Below, in pieces: positions 1 through 10,447 of a stretch of 34,243 nucleotides of DNA. The stretch is from the NCBI GenBank assembly GCA_010015675.1, contig ML976978.1, positions 335,281 to 369,523 on the forward strand. The letters are read 5' to 3'. A program made the position numbers and the translations under genes. The notes under the pieces were generated by a model. It made no database searches. It had not been told where the DNA came from and saw only the letters and a list, made by a program, of their open reading frames with translations. Each line of letters opens with the position of its first letter. Positions within the stretch are counted from its first letter, which is position 1. This DNA comes from Byssothecium circinans. Lineage: Eukaryota > Ascomycota > Dothideomycetes > Pleosporales > Massarinaceae.

Positions 1-203
1 ACGCGTTCTCGCGTCCTGGAGGCGACTTGCGCTTTTTCGAGGTCCCCATGGCTCAAACGGGCGGTTGCTACTCCAAAAAATCGACAATAAGCTCTATCCC
101 CATATGTTTGAAAAGCTTCAAGTTTTCTGACGATTATACAAGGTAGTTAGGTTGTTATTGTAGGATCTTATGGCAATTTCGCTCTCGCTAGCGATTTTGG
201 TGA

Positions 204-446
204 GGAAAAAAAATTACCGAGGGCGCCAAGGAATATCACCGATTTTTGCATATAATAGATCTGAAGTACGATACGGGCGCTTCAGAGAACGTACAGAATT
301 GCGTGCCGAGTGGATGGACGAGGAAGGGTGATAGTGATGTTCAGCATGTCGTCTTTACGAATGATTTGAAGTTTGGGAGCTCGAAGAAGTATGGCTTGTC
401 GTATACGGATCATGATGGGTGGCTAGTGAAATTGAGTACAGCTTGA
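204..446 (+). CDS. possible 3' exon of a gene entering from the left edge (partial, unknown)
   Basis: An open frame runs from about 204 to a TGA at 444-446 and has no ATG, so it can only be the last exon of a longer gene or a chance frame. The reading looks protein-like, with aromatic and charged residues spaced as in beta-strands, for example the stretch HVVFTNDLKFGSSKKYGLSY. A second protein-like frame in the same register covers about 3-143 and ends at a TAG (144-146). I could not join the two with a GT..AG pair that keeps the phase. I do not recognise a family. Low confidence. Confidence 0.22.
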   Translation, partial: GKKITEGAKEYHRFLHIIDLKYDTGASENVQNCVPSGWTRKGDSDVQHVVFTNDLKFGSSKKYGLSYTDHDGWLVKLSTA

Positions 447-728
447 GCCGTGGAATTGTCCGGGAACGTTCAAAGGAGATGCAGAATTGCACATAGACGT
501 TGGATGAAAATTTATCACTCTATAACGAAAAACTTCTAGTTGATGTGGTTTGGGATCCTAGATGGTCGTTGTGTTCTTTTGCTCGTGACGTCATCCCGAG
601 GTAGCTACTTCGACAATAGATGCCGGCCAGATCTCGTCATCTCTCCCACACCACTCCACAAACCATTCCCTTCATTTCTACACAGAACATAAACAGGATC
701 GCATCCATAAAGTTACAAAGCTGCCGGA

Positions 729-1159
729 ATGCCTCCCCCTATTCCCTCATCGGTTCTCCGCGCCTTGCGTGCGCCCGCGACAACCACCTATCGCGCACTC
801 AGCACGACTCCACAGATGTCCATCAAGGAAGACGCCGATCGCACGCCAGAACAGCTCGAAAAGAAGAAACAGGAGTCACTGAAGAAGCAGGAGAAAGGTA
901 TGTCTTCGTGTGTCACCAGCGGCCGCGTCCTGCCAGGCCATACACGCTAACATCCGTTTCGTCTGACAGGCGAGGGACATTGGCATGAAGAGCTAGGAAG
1001 TGCTTCGGAAAGCAACGTCGCTGCAGACCGCGAAAAGGTGTCGGATCACGATTCCCACATGGGCAAGCTTCAGCAAGAGACGAAGGAAAAGGGCGAAAAG
1101 GGAGAAATAGTAAGTAGCCATTAAAAGTTCCCGGACACGGCTAATCAAACGCACAGTAA
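729..1159 (+). CDS. small mitochondrial-type protein, 103 aa, three exons
   Basis: Exons are 729-897, 970-1109 and 1157-1159. Intron 1 (898-969) has GTATGT, a branch-like CTAAC and ACAG. Intron 2 (1110-1156) has a perfect GTAAGT, a CTAAT-like branch and ACAG. The last exon is only the TAA stop codon. The first ~28 residues are rich in Arg, Ala, Ser and Thr, lack acidic residues and contain RALSTTPQ, as in a mitochondrial presequence. The mature part is short, very hydrophilic and Lys/Glu-rich, with a core GHWHEELGSASESNVAADR and no membrane segment. I infer a small soluble mitochondrial protein but cannot name its function. If intron 2 is retained the protein gains only VSSH. An overlapping frame starting at 620 is a shadow. 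Confidence 0.72.
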
Positions 1160-1843
1160 ATGAGATGTCGACATCTGTTCTAAATGGAGCTGTTGGCCGG
1201 CTGTAGATAGATTTCGTATGCTGTACATCATCTGGAACACCTGTGTCGATGCTGCCGATCTCCAACTGTTTCAAGATTCCATCGTCTGGCCCATCGCTCT
1301 TGATTGCGGCTGGTTTTCAGCGGTGTGCAGCGAATTTTGTTACCTAAGTGTGTCTGGTAAGTATCGCTCAGCTCGCATGAAACCCTTAGAAAAGCGGATG
1401 TCGACGTCCCCCTAAGCACGCAGACGGACAAGGCGGCTTATCCCTCACCCCTAGTCGGAATGCAGACGTGTGCGGCTGGGACCAGAAAGCCTCACCTTGC
1501 AACACACCTCTCACGCTGCGGTATGCTCAAGATAAACTCCACAGGTTTATGCGAACGGCCCACATAGTACACCCTAGCAAAGCAGGCGCAGACAAAAACA
1601 GTTAGATCCGGCAACTCCCGCACGTGATCGATGATCTGCCCCAGGCCCGCACCAAGCGCCCATATACGGAGTATATTCCGATGCATCCGCAAGCATTGCA
1701 TCGCAACCAGTATCGGCACACCCCTGCCGATTCAATCTGTGGCGTTGTCCTATCGAGTCCCTACTAAGAACAACAAGGTCCTCCCGCGTCGTGAAACCTC
1801 TCTTTCTCATCCCCAGTCAATTCTCTCGCCTAGCTTCCTCAAA
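1160..1843. other. intergenic region, regulator promoter side
   Basis: No convincing gene. Short frames on both strands lack family features. The stretch holds the 3' end of the preceding small gene and the presumed promoter of the Zn2Cys6 regulator. A CACGTG E-box-like hexamer lies near 1621. No clear TATA box was seen. Confidence 0.5.
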
Positions 1844-3644
1844 ATGCCCGAAGCACAGCGTTCACGGGCCTGCCAACAGTGCCGACAACGCAGGGTGAAG
1901 GTACGCTGCTCTTTCCTCGCCTCGCTTCTGTACGTCGCTACAAAAGTATACGACGACGGTTAACATCGCCTGCTCTAGTGCGATGAGACCCCCGAGATCT
2001 GCCAGCAATGCAGCCGTTTAGAGCTGAAGTGCTCGGGGCCAATTCAAGGCTCCGTCATCATCGACATGACGAATCGAGTCGCAAGACCTCGCCAGCGCAA
2101 GAAGCGAGGGCCAAAGAGTGCAGCTACAAAGAGTAGTGCGGTGCGCAAAGACTCAGTCGTGGCGCCAAAAGAAGAGAAGCATGAGATCCAATCCGATTTT
2201 CACAATCCCGAGCGAGTGGAAACACCAATGGCGCCACAATTTGTCCCGCAACATTGGAAACCTGCCGTCGACCGGTGGACCGAAGTAGAAGCAAACAGTG
2301 CTATCACCACCATACGCCATCAGTACAGAATGCCTGCACTATACCAGCCGTCCAAAGTCGTGCCCGAGGCTCTCGATATGGCCTTCATTACACACTTTGT
2401 GCAACTTCTTCAAGGATTACGGTCTTACAATCGCGAAATCCCTTGGATCACACACCTACCCGATTTAGGGCAGAATGCAAGTAGGCCTGCGTTACGCTTA
2501 TCCATCCGTGCAGCTTCCATGGCCTTTTATGCTACCGTGCATAGGGATCCGACGATCCTAGTCGACTCTTATCGTTGGTATACCATTAGTTTGAATTGCC
2601 AGAGGAAGTCACTCGATAATTTGGGCGCGGATAGTATCCCGTCTGATGAAGAAATCCTGGTACCGGTTATTCTGAGTCTATATGAAGTCTTCGCTGGAAC
2701 AACAACGACCAGTATCTGGCATCACCTCAAGGCTTCAACCAACATCATTGCAATGAGAGGCCCTAAAAACATCACCGGCAGCATATATCCGCTGTTCAAG
2801 GCCATGCGCGTGTCAGAAGTAAGTAATAGTGATGTGATCATCTTCCATGAATCACCATCTAAGTTCGTCTTGGTAGGCAAACATTTCCACGATTTTTAAC
2901 ACAGTATCTGTCTTCGCGTCTTCTGACTGGATGACAATTCCTTTCGCCAACTGCACGAAAAACGCTCAACAACTTCTTGTCGACATCCTCCTGCAAATAC
3001 CTGCCTGCATCAGTCTATGCAGGACGCAAGGAAATCTCAGTTTGCGCAAGTTTTTCGGTGCTCCACTCGCTCCCGGTATCGATCTTCGGCCCGCCGAACA
3101 ACGTACACGGGAACTACTCCGAGAAATCGAGAAATGGGCCCTGCGGTTTCCAAGTCTTACTTGTACCGGCGGTGGAGAAAGTATTGTGGCTGCCGATGAT
3201 GAAAGCCTAGTGACGAATGGAGTTAAGCCGGCAACGCCTGATGGATCTTACGTGATCCTTCCTGATAGCTATGTTGCTTTGATGGCTGCTACATACGGAG
3301 CAATACGCCTTATCCTCTCTTTGCTTCTCGACAAGGTCTCTGTTGGCTGGTCACGATCCCCCACCGTCTCCGTCACTTCACCCATTTCACCATCATCGGT
3401 GTCGTTTACATCGCCAATTATTAGCGACGCGATCGGGGCATCACAAGCTGTGCTCAAAAACTCGGCGCATATGGAATCTAGCCACCCCGTGGGTTTCGAC
3501 TTCATGCGCTGCGTATTTCCTGTCGTGGTCACTGCGACGCTCGCACCGAGGTTGGAAGATCAGATGCAAGCTGAAGAGATGCTAAGGCGATGGGGGAAGA
3601 AGAAGGGAATGTCAGGGCTTTGTGCTGCTTGGCTGGATGTGTGA
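1844..3644 (+). CDS. Zn2Cys6 fungal transcription factor, about 546 aa
   Basis: Exons are 1844-1900, 1979-2822 and 2905-3644. Exons 1 and 2 together form a canonical binuclear zinc cluster at residues 10-37: C-x2-C-x6-C-x6-C-x2-C-x6-C, starting ACQQCRQRR. Intron 1 splits it just before the third Cys. A basic linker (RPRQRKKRGPK) follows, then a long helical middle region typical of fungal-specific regulators of the PF11951 type. The start ATG at 1844 follows CAAA and lies nine residues before the first Cys. The second intron is unusual. The best donor, GTAAGT at 2819, joined to the acceptor at 2904 gives a stop ten codons later. The overlapping donor GTAATA at 2823 keeps the frame into a long conserved-looking exon (DWMTIPFANC...). 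The nucleus-acting regulator call is firm; its target genes are unknown. Confidence 0.85.
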
Positions 3645-4471
3645 GGTCACGTACGTCAATGGAACCTGGGATGCTAGCGTATCACATCCGCGGATGCTTA
3701 CGTTCATGGGTTGAGGAATCTGGACTCAGGTCGACTGGACTGAAGTTGACGGATGGGCAGCTGCGGGTGAGGCCGTGCGTGCGTGCTTGAAACATCCAGA
3801 AACGTTTGGAAGCCTCATGCCATGCAGAATCGAGTGCGAGAGAAAGATTTCTGCCGATATGCGTTGTATATGGTAGATTCCCAGCACTGCGTCCAACAGA
3901 ACGAAATCTCAGCGCAATGGTGAAGTCTCGACCGCCGTCCGAGTGAACAGCTAAGGCACGCTGATGGCGTCGTAAGCCTATCTATGCATGACTGCACAGT
4001 TTGTAAATATTCTTCAGGTAGGCCTGAGAGACATTGTGGAAAGCAAAAATGAGATTTGCGCTTATTGGAGAAAAGATATTTAATTCATTGGATCAAGATG
4101 ACCTGGGCGACACATGACGAGCATGGCGAGGATGGATGTTTCACTGCATATGATGGTGTTGTATAGATTCAATTATTGTGTAAGATGGCGTAATTGGGGA
4201 ATGCATTTAGTAGAGCTCGGACTCAACTCCTGAAAGCAGGATAGGCGTTCCGATGTTTAGAGAATCCGGATAGCTCCTTCACCGACGCGCCCAAAGTCGC
4301 AGCCCGCACTTCCTTGCTTGTGCACTTGCGCAAGTAAAGTAAAATAACGGCAAAACAGCCCAGTGCCCGACCGTCCAAATCGCACTCTCTGACCACGACC
4401 TCACGCCTACATTTCAGCCAACATCTATCTCGCCAACCTCTAATTGTCCTACCGCTAGCAGCAAACCCAAG
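3645..4471. other. intergenic region
   Basis: No supported gene on either strand. It contains the 3' flank of the regulator and the 5' flank of the next gene. AT content rises between about 4010 and 4200. The last ~60 bases before 4472 are pyrimidine-rich with few G, as in a fungal 5' UTR. Confidence 0.5.
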
Positions 4472-5968
4472 ATGCTTCTACGCGCCTTCTATGCCACGCG
4501 CAAGATCATAGCCTACGCTTTCATCCTCGCGATCTTCCTCCATGAGCCCACCTTCCGCTGCCTGGTCAATATCCTCATCGGCCTCCATATCGTGCTTCGC
4601 GTGGCTTTCGATCTTTTTGTCCGGCTCATTACGTATTCTTTTCCGACTATCGAAGCTTCCACATTGGCGCTATTAGAACGAATATGCCAATACATTGCAC
4701 CTGTGATGCGAGTGGCTCTCACTCACACGACGGATTGGGGTGCGGTGTGGGTGCGGGAGAGTCCGCGGTACCTTTGTGAAGCCAACTCCGTCTTGGTTGG
4801 TTTGGGCGAGAGTATGACTAGGGGAATAGTGGAAGTCGATGGAGTCATATATGGGTCGGGAAGGGATGATTTAGAGACTTGGAAAGCGGCTGGGGAAGAG
4901 GTCGCTCGATTCTGTGGCGGCGTGAGGGAGACGGCACGGCTTTGATATGGTATTGAGGCGTTTGTTCGAGCAGGGCATATATGGGGATGCTTGAAAACGT
5001 GTAAAGGCGGTTGGAGCAGTCGACGTCGCGCGTAGAAAGAAATGGAATCTGCTGCGTTACCTGCAGCCTAGCATCCTAACAAAAAATGTCGCGCACCTCG
5101 TCAAACCCCGCCCCTACACCGACAACCGCGCCCTCCAGTCCCCCAACCTCATCTTCCACCTAACGGTCACGACTCCGTGGGAGCCCACGCGCACCCAGTA
5201 CCGGGGCCCGTACGTGTCTCCGGAGGCGCTCAAGCAGAGCGTTGAGGGGCCTGTAGAAGACATGGGTACTATTGTGCCTAGCGCGCGGTTCCTCGAGAAC
5301 CTGCTCGATGGCGGAACGTCCCTGGGCGTGAAGGGCATTGCGGAGCTGTGGCTCCCCCTCCGTGAGGAGAAGGGAAAGGGCGTGGTGACCTTCAAGATAG
5401 GCTATGAAGAAGACGACTATATACATTTTGGCATCCGGCAGACTTACTGGCCGTTTGAGAAGGCGATGTATGCTGTCATTGTGGAGGGTGTTAAGATGCA
5501 GAGGGATCTGATGTCCGGTCGGGTGGAGGAGGTGGTGGAGAATGTGGTGCCTGAGGCGTCGTTTGTGAACTTGGCTTCGGCGAACGTGAAGGTTCGCGAT
5601 GTTGTGAGGCTCTGGAATGAGGAGGTACGTTTGCGCTTGATGTATGCGTGGAGGTCGGGTTGTGGGTGGTTATTTGGAATGAAGGGGGTTTGGTGCGCTC
5701 CCTGGATGAGCTTTGCTGACTTTGCTTCTTGCTAGGTTCCGGGATCGGCGGAGGAAGAGAATGATGGGACGAGGGTCAATGGCATGCTGAAGATGGGGGG
5801 TTCTCAGGTTCTGGTGGGTGAGGAGGGAAGAAGAGGGTTCGGATCATTATGAGCACGTTGTTCAAGGCGGGGGCTATGAAGGCGAGTGATGGGGTTTCCG
5901 TGTGGGTGGAGACGAAGGATGGTGATCCGTGGGTGTTCAAGAAGAGGGTCAGGGTTTTTGATCAGTGA
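4472..5968 (+). CDS. membrane-anchored fungal protein of unknown function, with an apparent frameshift near the 3' end
   Basis: The ATG at 4472 opens a frame whose first ~60 residues are strongly hydrophobic with Arg/His breaks, likely one or two membrane helices. Read alone it stops at 4945. Splicing 4922 (GTGAGG) to 5066 (CTGCAG) joins it in phase to a second long frame, 5067-5624. A further intron, 5625-5735 (GTACGT..GCTAG), leads to exon 3. There the frame runs into TGA near 5850, but the next frame continues in coding style to TGA 5966-5968 (DPWVFKKRVRVFDQ). A single missing base in the purine-rich tract around 5815-5835 would explain this. The middle part is soluble-looking and I know no family for it. 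Two separate genes (4472-4945 and about 5067-5968) remain possible. The frameshift may be a sequencing error or real decay. Confidence 0.5.
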
Positions 5969-6419
5969 GGAAGGGATTGTGGTGTCTGCAGATTTCTCAA
6001 CCTGCGGAAGTAGGCGATATGAGAGCGGATGAGGAGATTGCTTAATGAACTCGGACGATGGGCATGGTGGATCACGGGTATGGTTACGACACGTCTGTTC
6101 TTCGCTCTGTCAAGCAAACTGGGTACAATGGTGCGATGGAGGGGCTTCCCATCGGTATGAATGAGACATAGACTGAAGGTACGAGCTTGGGGTAGGAACG
6201 AATGATATGACTCTCGAGACCTTCGCACCTTGAACCTCGTCACTATATAATGAGTGATAACTTGCATCGATCACGAGAAACCACTGTTCATTTTCCGTCT
6301 CGGAATACCTCCCAACCCCTCTCACGGGCCTGGAATTTGTCTATTGTATCTCCAACCATAACTTCCCGTGTTGAAAGACGCACCCCCCCCCCCCAGCCAG
6401 ATCACGCCCTCATCCACCA
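5969..6419. other. convergent intergenic region with a C-tract
   Basis: This is the space between the 3' ends of a plus-strand and a minus-strand gene. It holds a cytosine homopolymer at about 6381-6392 and no supportable gene. Short frames on the minus strand are low-complexity. Confidence 0.5.
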
Positions 6420-6974
6420 TTATAGAATCTCCTGATTTTCATCATCGAATGAACACTCGCTGTTCTCCCGTTCGCCCTTCTCATCCGCGTTCAATACAGT
6501 AGCAAGATCCGCATCGCTCGCGAACCTGACCTTCTTCTTTGGAGCTTCAAAAACATTCGTCCCATATAGCCGCGATCGAAAGCTCTTCTGAAACACTGCC
6601 CACGCAACCTTGAGTTCGGGACCGTCCGATGAGAGTGTAAGCCGACCCTCGCCTTTCCCTGTCGGCGAGTAGAGGTCTCTGAGCGTCTCATCAACCATTG
6701 TCTTGTCGTTCTCGTCCTTGGCTCGATGCTATTGGTGTGAGGGCGAGTTGTCACTGATAGTGGTGGTGGTGCTGGCGGTGGCGGTGTTTGTAGGCTCGGT
6801 GTTATGAGAAGCGGCGCTGGAGGTTGCACGAAAAGAGTTGCTGGAGGCTGGGGTGTTTTGTGTGAAGGTATCGTAGACTGGGGGTTCGTCGTCCATGACG
6901 CGACGGGAGCCGAACTTTGCTTCCTTGCGGGGGAGGTTGGGGTTGGTGGTGTATTTGCTGGAGTGGCGTTTCAT
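6420..6974 (-). CDS. hypothetical protein split by one in-frame TAG
   Basis: On the minus strand an ATG at 6974 starts an 81-codon frame (MKRHSSKYTTNPNLPRKEAK...) that ends at TAG 6731-6729. The same frame reopens at once and runs to 6420. The second part has a compact, domain-like segment (KVAWAVFQKSFRSRLYGTNV) and an acidic tail. The first part is basic, then Ser/Thr/Ala-rich and probably disordered. No canonical GT..AG intron that removes the TAG and keeps phase is visible; the available GT sites (GTGCAA, GTGACA, GTTCGG) are out of phase or poor. Options are stop-codon readthrough, a recent nonsense mutation, a non-canonical intron, or a shorter gene starting at the ATG at 6698. No family recognised. 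Confidence 0.45.
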
Positions 6975-7816
6975 GGTGGATAATGGGTGTAGTATTAGAA
7001 TGGAAAAATGAGAGGATATTGATGTATGTAGTGCGCGAGAAGGTAATGCGTGGTGCGCATTGTGGTTTTGAAGTGGTGAATTTGCAGTCGGACTGAGAGG
7101 ATTTGGGCAAGTGGCCGTCAACAGTGCGCTCTTTCCTCCTCTACAAGTGTGAGTTGCGGGTGCCACTTACGTTCCTAGGGAAGGAGCATGGAAGCTTACG
7201 GAGAGTTGAGTCACTTTTCGTCAAGGTATGGAGGTGGTGGAAATGTGCAAAATCTGGCAGTAGTTTTTATAATTTTAAGGTAACTAGTTACTAGTGCATT
7301 TATATATATATATTTAGCAGTGTAATAAATTCTCACCTAATAACACGCCTGCATGGTACAGTGTGGGGGCCGCATAGGTTAGCGACCTTTCTAGGATTTC
7401 AAACCTAACATAAAATCTTGGATGGCTTAGTATCGGGGCTGGCATACTACTACGTTTCTAAAAGGGGACATCTAGCATTTTAATATCACTTATTTAAATC
7501 CCAACGAGAGAAGAGAGTCTTATAATTGCTCATGAGTCTTGAATCTAACTAGACAAGACGGACCCGTTCCTAATGACCCAATCCATGACACCAACAATAT
7601 CCTTCCTGCATCTTCTTGTAGTCTAAAGAATGTCTTTTCTAAAAAGTCGTAGTATCCTCTAAACATTGCTCTGTATAACTCCTACTGCCGGTTTTAGTAC
7701 GCAAACACGCTGCCTACGAGGATAAGGATTCCGCTTGCTTATAGTCTTGCGTATCCTCCTTTTACTCCTCGTGTACAGGCTACTCTTGCCCGTCGTCTTT
7801 TGCTGCCGTAGACTGC
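6975..7816. other. intergenic, AT-rich in part
   Basis: No supportable gene. Contains a short (TA)n run near 7302-7313 and AT-rich DNA to about 7500. Frames seen between 7735 and 7938 on the plus strand are opposite to the repeat-coding ORF and lack features of their own. Confidence 0.45.
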
Positions 7817-8060
7817 TCAGGCGTAATACCAGGGTCTTCGGAGCTGGTTCCCATTCCGGGATACGGAAAACCTTGGTAGTACCATGCGGGTTTTGTCCAC
7901 AGGGAGGGCACCGTGGAAGAGTCGGCTTCGGTGAATAAGGTAGTAGGTTTGAGTCTTTGGGTTAAGTTTAGTCGATGGGTGGGATTCCGTCGTCGGGCAA
8001 GCTACTATTGATAGGTAGGGTTCAGTTGGTGGGTAGGGTTCAGTTGACGGGTAGGTTTCC
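7817..8060 (-). pseudogene. 3' half of a hexapeptide-repeat ORF interrupted by the hAT element
   Basis: Minus-strand frame that continues the segment at 11302-11154 once the transposon and one copy of the target duplication are ignored. It carries six-residue units built on P-S/T-T-E-P-Y (PSTEPY, PPTEPY, then diverged LSIVAC, PTTESH, PSTKLN, PKTQTY), encoded by an 18-bp DNA repeat. A unique C-terminus follows and ends in TGA at 7819-7817. The two halves together would encode about 130 residues. No known family. The repeat could also be a non-coding minisatellite that happens to be open. Confidence 0.45.
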
Positions 8061-8068
8061 ATTGACAG
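8061..8068. repeat. left 8-bp target site duplication (ATTGACAG)
   Basis: ATTGACAG lies directly outside the left terminal inverted repeat and is identical to 11154-11161 outside the right one. Eight base pairs is the standard duplication length for hAT transposons. Confidence 0.92.
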
Positions 8069-8083
8069 CAGACTCCGCAACAA
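8069..8083 (+). repeat. left terminal inverted repeat of the hAT element
   Basis: CAGACTCCGCAACAA, matching the reverse complement of 11139-11153 at 14 of 15 positions. Begins with CAG, as many hAT ends do. Confidence 0.9.
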
Positions 8084-8249
8084 TCCGTCTAATCAATCTT
8101 GGAGTCGTGAATTGAATTGATTGGTTGTAACGCCTGCGCAGATTGAATTGAGGATTGATTGTTGGTGTTTTAGGCCAGATGGATTGCAGATGGATTGCAA
8201 ATTGGGCAGATTGACACTGTTTTATGCCAAGGGATCGACCTGTATACGA

Positions 8250-10447
8250 TTATTGCGGGTGGGTAATCCACTCCTCTATATTGTAGTCGCGTACAATATC
8301 CTCATCATCATCCTCATCCTATCCGCCCTCAGCCTCGCCCTCGCCTTCGGCGCGCTTGTCGTGTTGAGTTTTGAAACCAGCTCTTATCCATGATCGTATT
8401 AACTGAAGAGCTGCGAGTAGCTCAGCGCCAATTGCGCGTCGTTTGGGCTCGAGTAGGTCGCCAAGCTCGCTGAAGAGTCGCTCGCAATCGCAACTCGATG
8501 CTGGGACAGTCAATATATCGATCGCAAACTGGCTTAAACACGGGTATTTTGAGCGCAATTCAATCTAATACGTGACTGGGTTGCCACTGCCTGTATACTG
8601 CTCGTTACTCCACGCAGGTTCTTGAACCTTCCAGCGCTCAAACTCGTCGTCATGAGCGATCTCAGCTGCCCTGTTATTTCGGCGTAGGAACGCGCCAATT
8701 ACGTCATCTATCCCACTTGAAATTGCTGTTATAGTTGTACGACATAGAGGGCGCGTGCGCTGAGGTTTATACGTTTGCCAGAGTTGCTGAAACTGGGCGT
8801 TGGCTTTCGTAAGCCACTCAGGGTGATCAGCCCAGGCGTTATCGCAGTAGTGCTTGTAGTAAGGATGGAGGCAGGTAGCAGCGTAATAGAGTGGCGACTC
8901 ATCAAGCTTGTTGTAGTACTTGTTTGCCTTACTCCAGGCAGAGTTGAGGTTAATTTTGAGATGATCTTCGGGCGCGTCAGCTGGGTTGAAGTCAACTTGC
9001 TCGTATAGGCGCACGCGCGCTTCGAGCGCGGCGAGTACGTATTCAAATATAGGCAAAACCTCATAAATAGCACTAAATTTGCCTGTTTTACCGCGTCCCT
9101 CTAGCCTCTCGGTAGCAAGCTTGAGCGGCTCTAAGCAGTCCTGGTACTCGGCAACTACTGCCCAGTCAGCGGAGGTAAGCCCTGTTGACCTCATCCAGCT
9201 TGGAGCATCGCGGAGCTAGTTGTTGTACTTCACCGCGCGCCAATCTTCTAGAGTTATACGGTTGATCCAGTGCTCAATGTAGGAGTTGTAGGCAGCCTAG
9301 AGGGCGATTGCGCGTTAAAAAGCAGCGTAGTGGGAGTTCCATCGAGTGACTACAGGCTTGACTAGTTCGAGTACCTTAAGACGCTCCCTAGTAGGCAACT
9401 TAGCGTTAGCGGCTTTCTAAAAGTCTCAAAAAAGCTCATACTGTTGTGGCGTTTTAATGTGGTTAATGACGTCAGTGAGCACCCCTAGAGGGCCTTGTTT
9501 GCGCCACTCTTGCATGTAGACCTCCTCTGTATTAAGCTCCTCTGGCACGTTGTCGTAGGCGTCTTTGTCGCCGCCAGAGATGATCGCCTAGCCAATGAGG
9601 TTGAGCGTGTGGGCAGCGCAGCGGAGGCGTCGATGGGTAGGTTCAAACTTATAAACGCGAGCGAGGGCTGTAACCGCAGAGTCATTATTGGTGGCGTTGT
9701 TAAGTACGAAGTAACCTATATTATCGCAAGTAATACGATAGTCTGTAAGCGTCTTGACGATTATCTCAGTGATCGCGTCACTAGTATGGGCGCCCGCGAG
9801 CTGCAGCAGAGTGATAGGTAGGTCTCGTATTACTCCAGAGGCGTCAGCAAAGTAAGCAACAACCCTAAAGAAGCTGCGTTTACCACCCTTTGTCGTCCAG
9901 CCGTCAAAGCTTACGTGTATTTTGCTTACAGCCTCAGACAAAGCTCTGACAACTTGGGGCTGTATATAGCGGAAAAGACGCATTGCGTACGTTGCCACGC
10001 TTTAAGGACTCACCCACAGCGCCGCCTCTGCCTCTAGGTTAGCAAAACTAATCATCTCACGAAAGGAGGGTCTTGAAAGTAGCTCCATCAGCAAGTTGTT
10101 ATTGAGTAGGCACAGGACTGCGGCTTGTTAAAACCCGTGTAGGTTAAAGTTTCCCATTGCATTAGCTGCCTCTTGAGAGACGCTCATCCCACCCTCTATC
10201 GCCTGCCGTAGAGAGAGCTGCCCGCCAAGTTAGCGTTGTTTTAGGCCATCCTTTAAGTGCAAATGACCTCTTTTTAGCTGCCCAAGATGGAAGGCAGCAG
10301 CTGAAGTAGCTCTTGAAATGTTAAAGGTGCTGCTGTTAACAATCTTATGAGTATGACAGTACTTGCATACAAACCATACTTTACTTAGGTTGTTGCGCTC
10401 AACAACATGATAACCGTGTTGAAAAATCCAGCTCAGAGAGCGCTTCT
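8250..10447 (-). pseudogene. hAT transposase, disabled by eleven in-frame stops
   Basis: One continuous minus-strand frame runs from the assembly gap (10447) to a probable terminal TAA at 8252-8250, with no frameshift over 2.2 kb. From the N-terminal side it shows a BED-type zinc-finger region (VCKYCHTH and a later HLGQLKRGH), the RNase H-like catalytic region (KIHVSFDGWTTKGGKRSFF, then NNATNND), the hAT signature RCAAHTLNL, and the C-terminal dimerisation block (ASSCDCERLFSELGDLL, IRSW). Stop triplets start on the plus strand at 8319, 8565, 9216, 9297, 9315, 9417, 9426, 9588, 10002, 10128 and 10230. Every one can arise from a Gln, Trp or Arg codon by a single C:G to T:A change. An Asn stands where the second catalytic Asp is expected (NNATNN for DNATNN). 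The pattern fits RIP. The N-terminus is lost in the gap. Confidence 0.9.

Noticed and set aside
620..988. 122-codon frame overlapping the small mitochondrial-type gene
   Set aside because: It reads through a clear intron and gives a low-complexity product. The 729 frame has coherent splice sites and a targeting sequence.
7735..7938. Plus-strand ORF opposite the hexapeptide-repeat region
   Set aside because: Starts near a low-complexity Leu-rich run, has no domain, and is antisense to the repeat-coding frame.
8250..10447. Stop-codon reassignment (TAA/TAG read as Gln) as an explanation of the transposase stops
   Set aside because: Neighbouring host genes end normally at TAA, TAG or TGA, and the stops are confined to a repeated element. 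C-to-T mutation explains them better.
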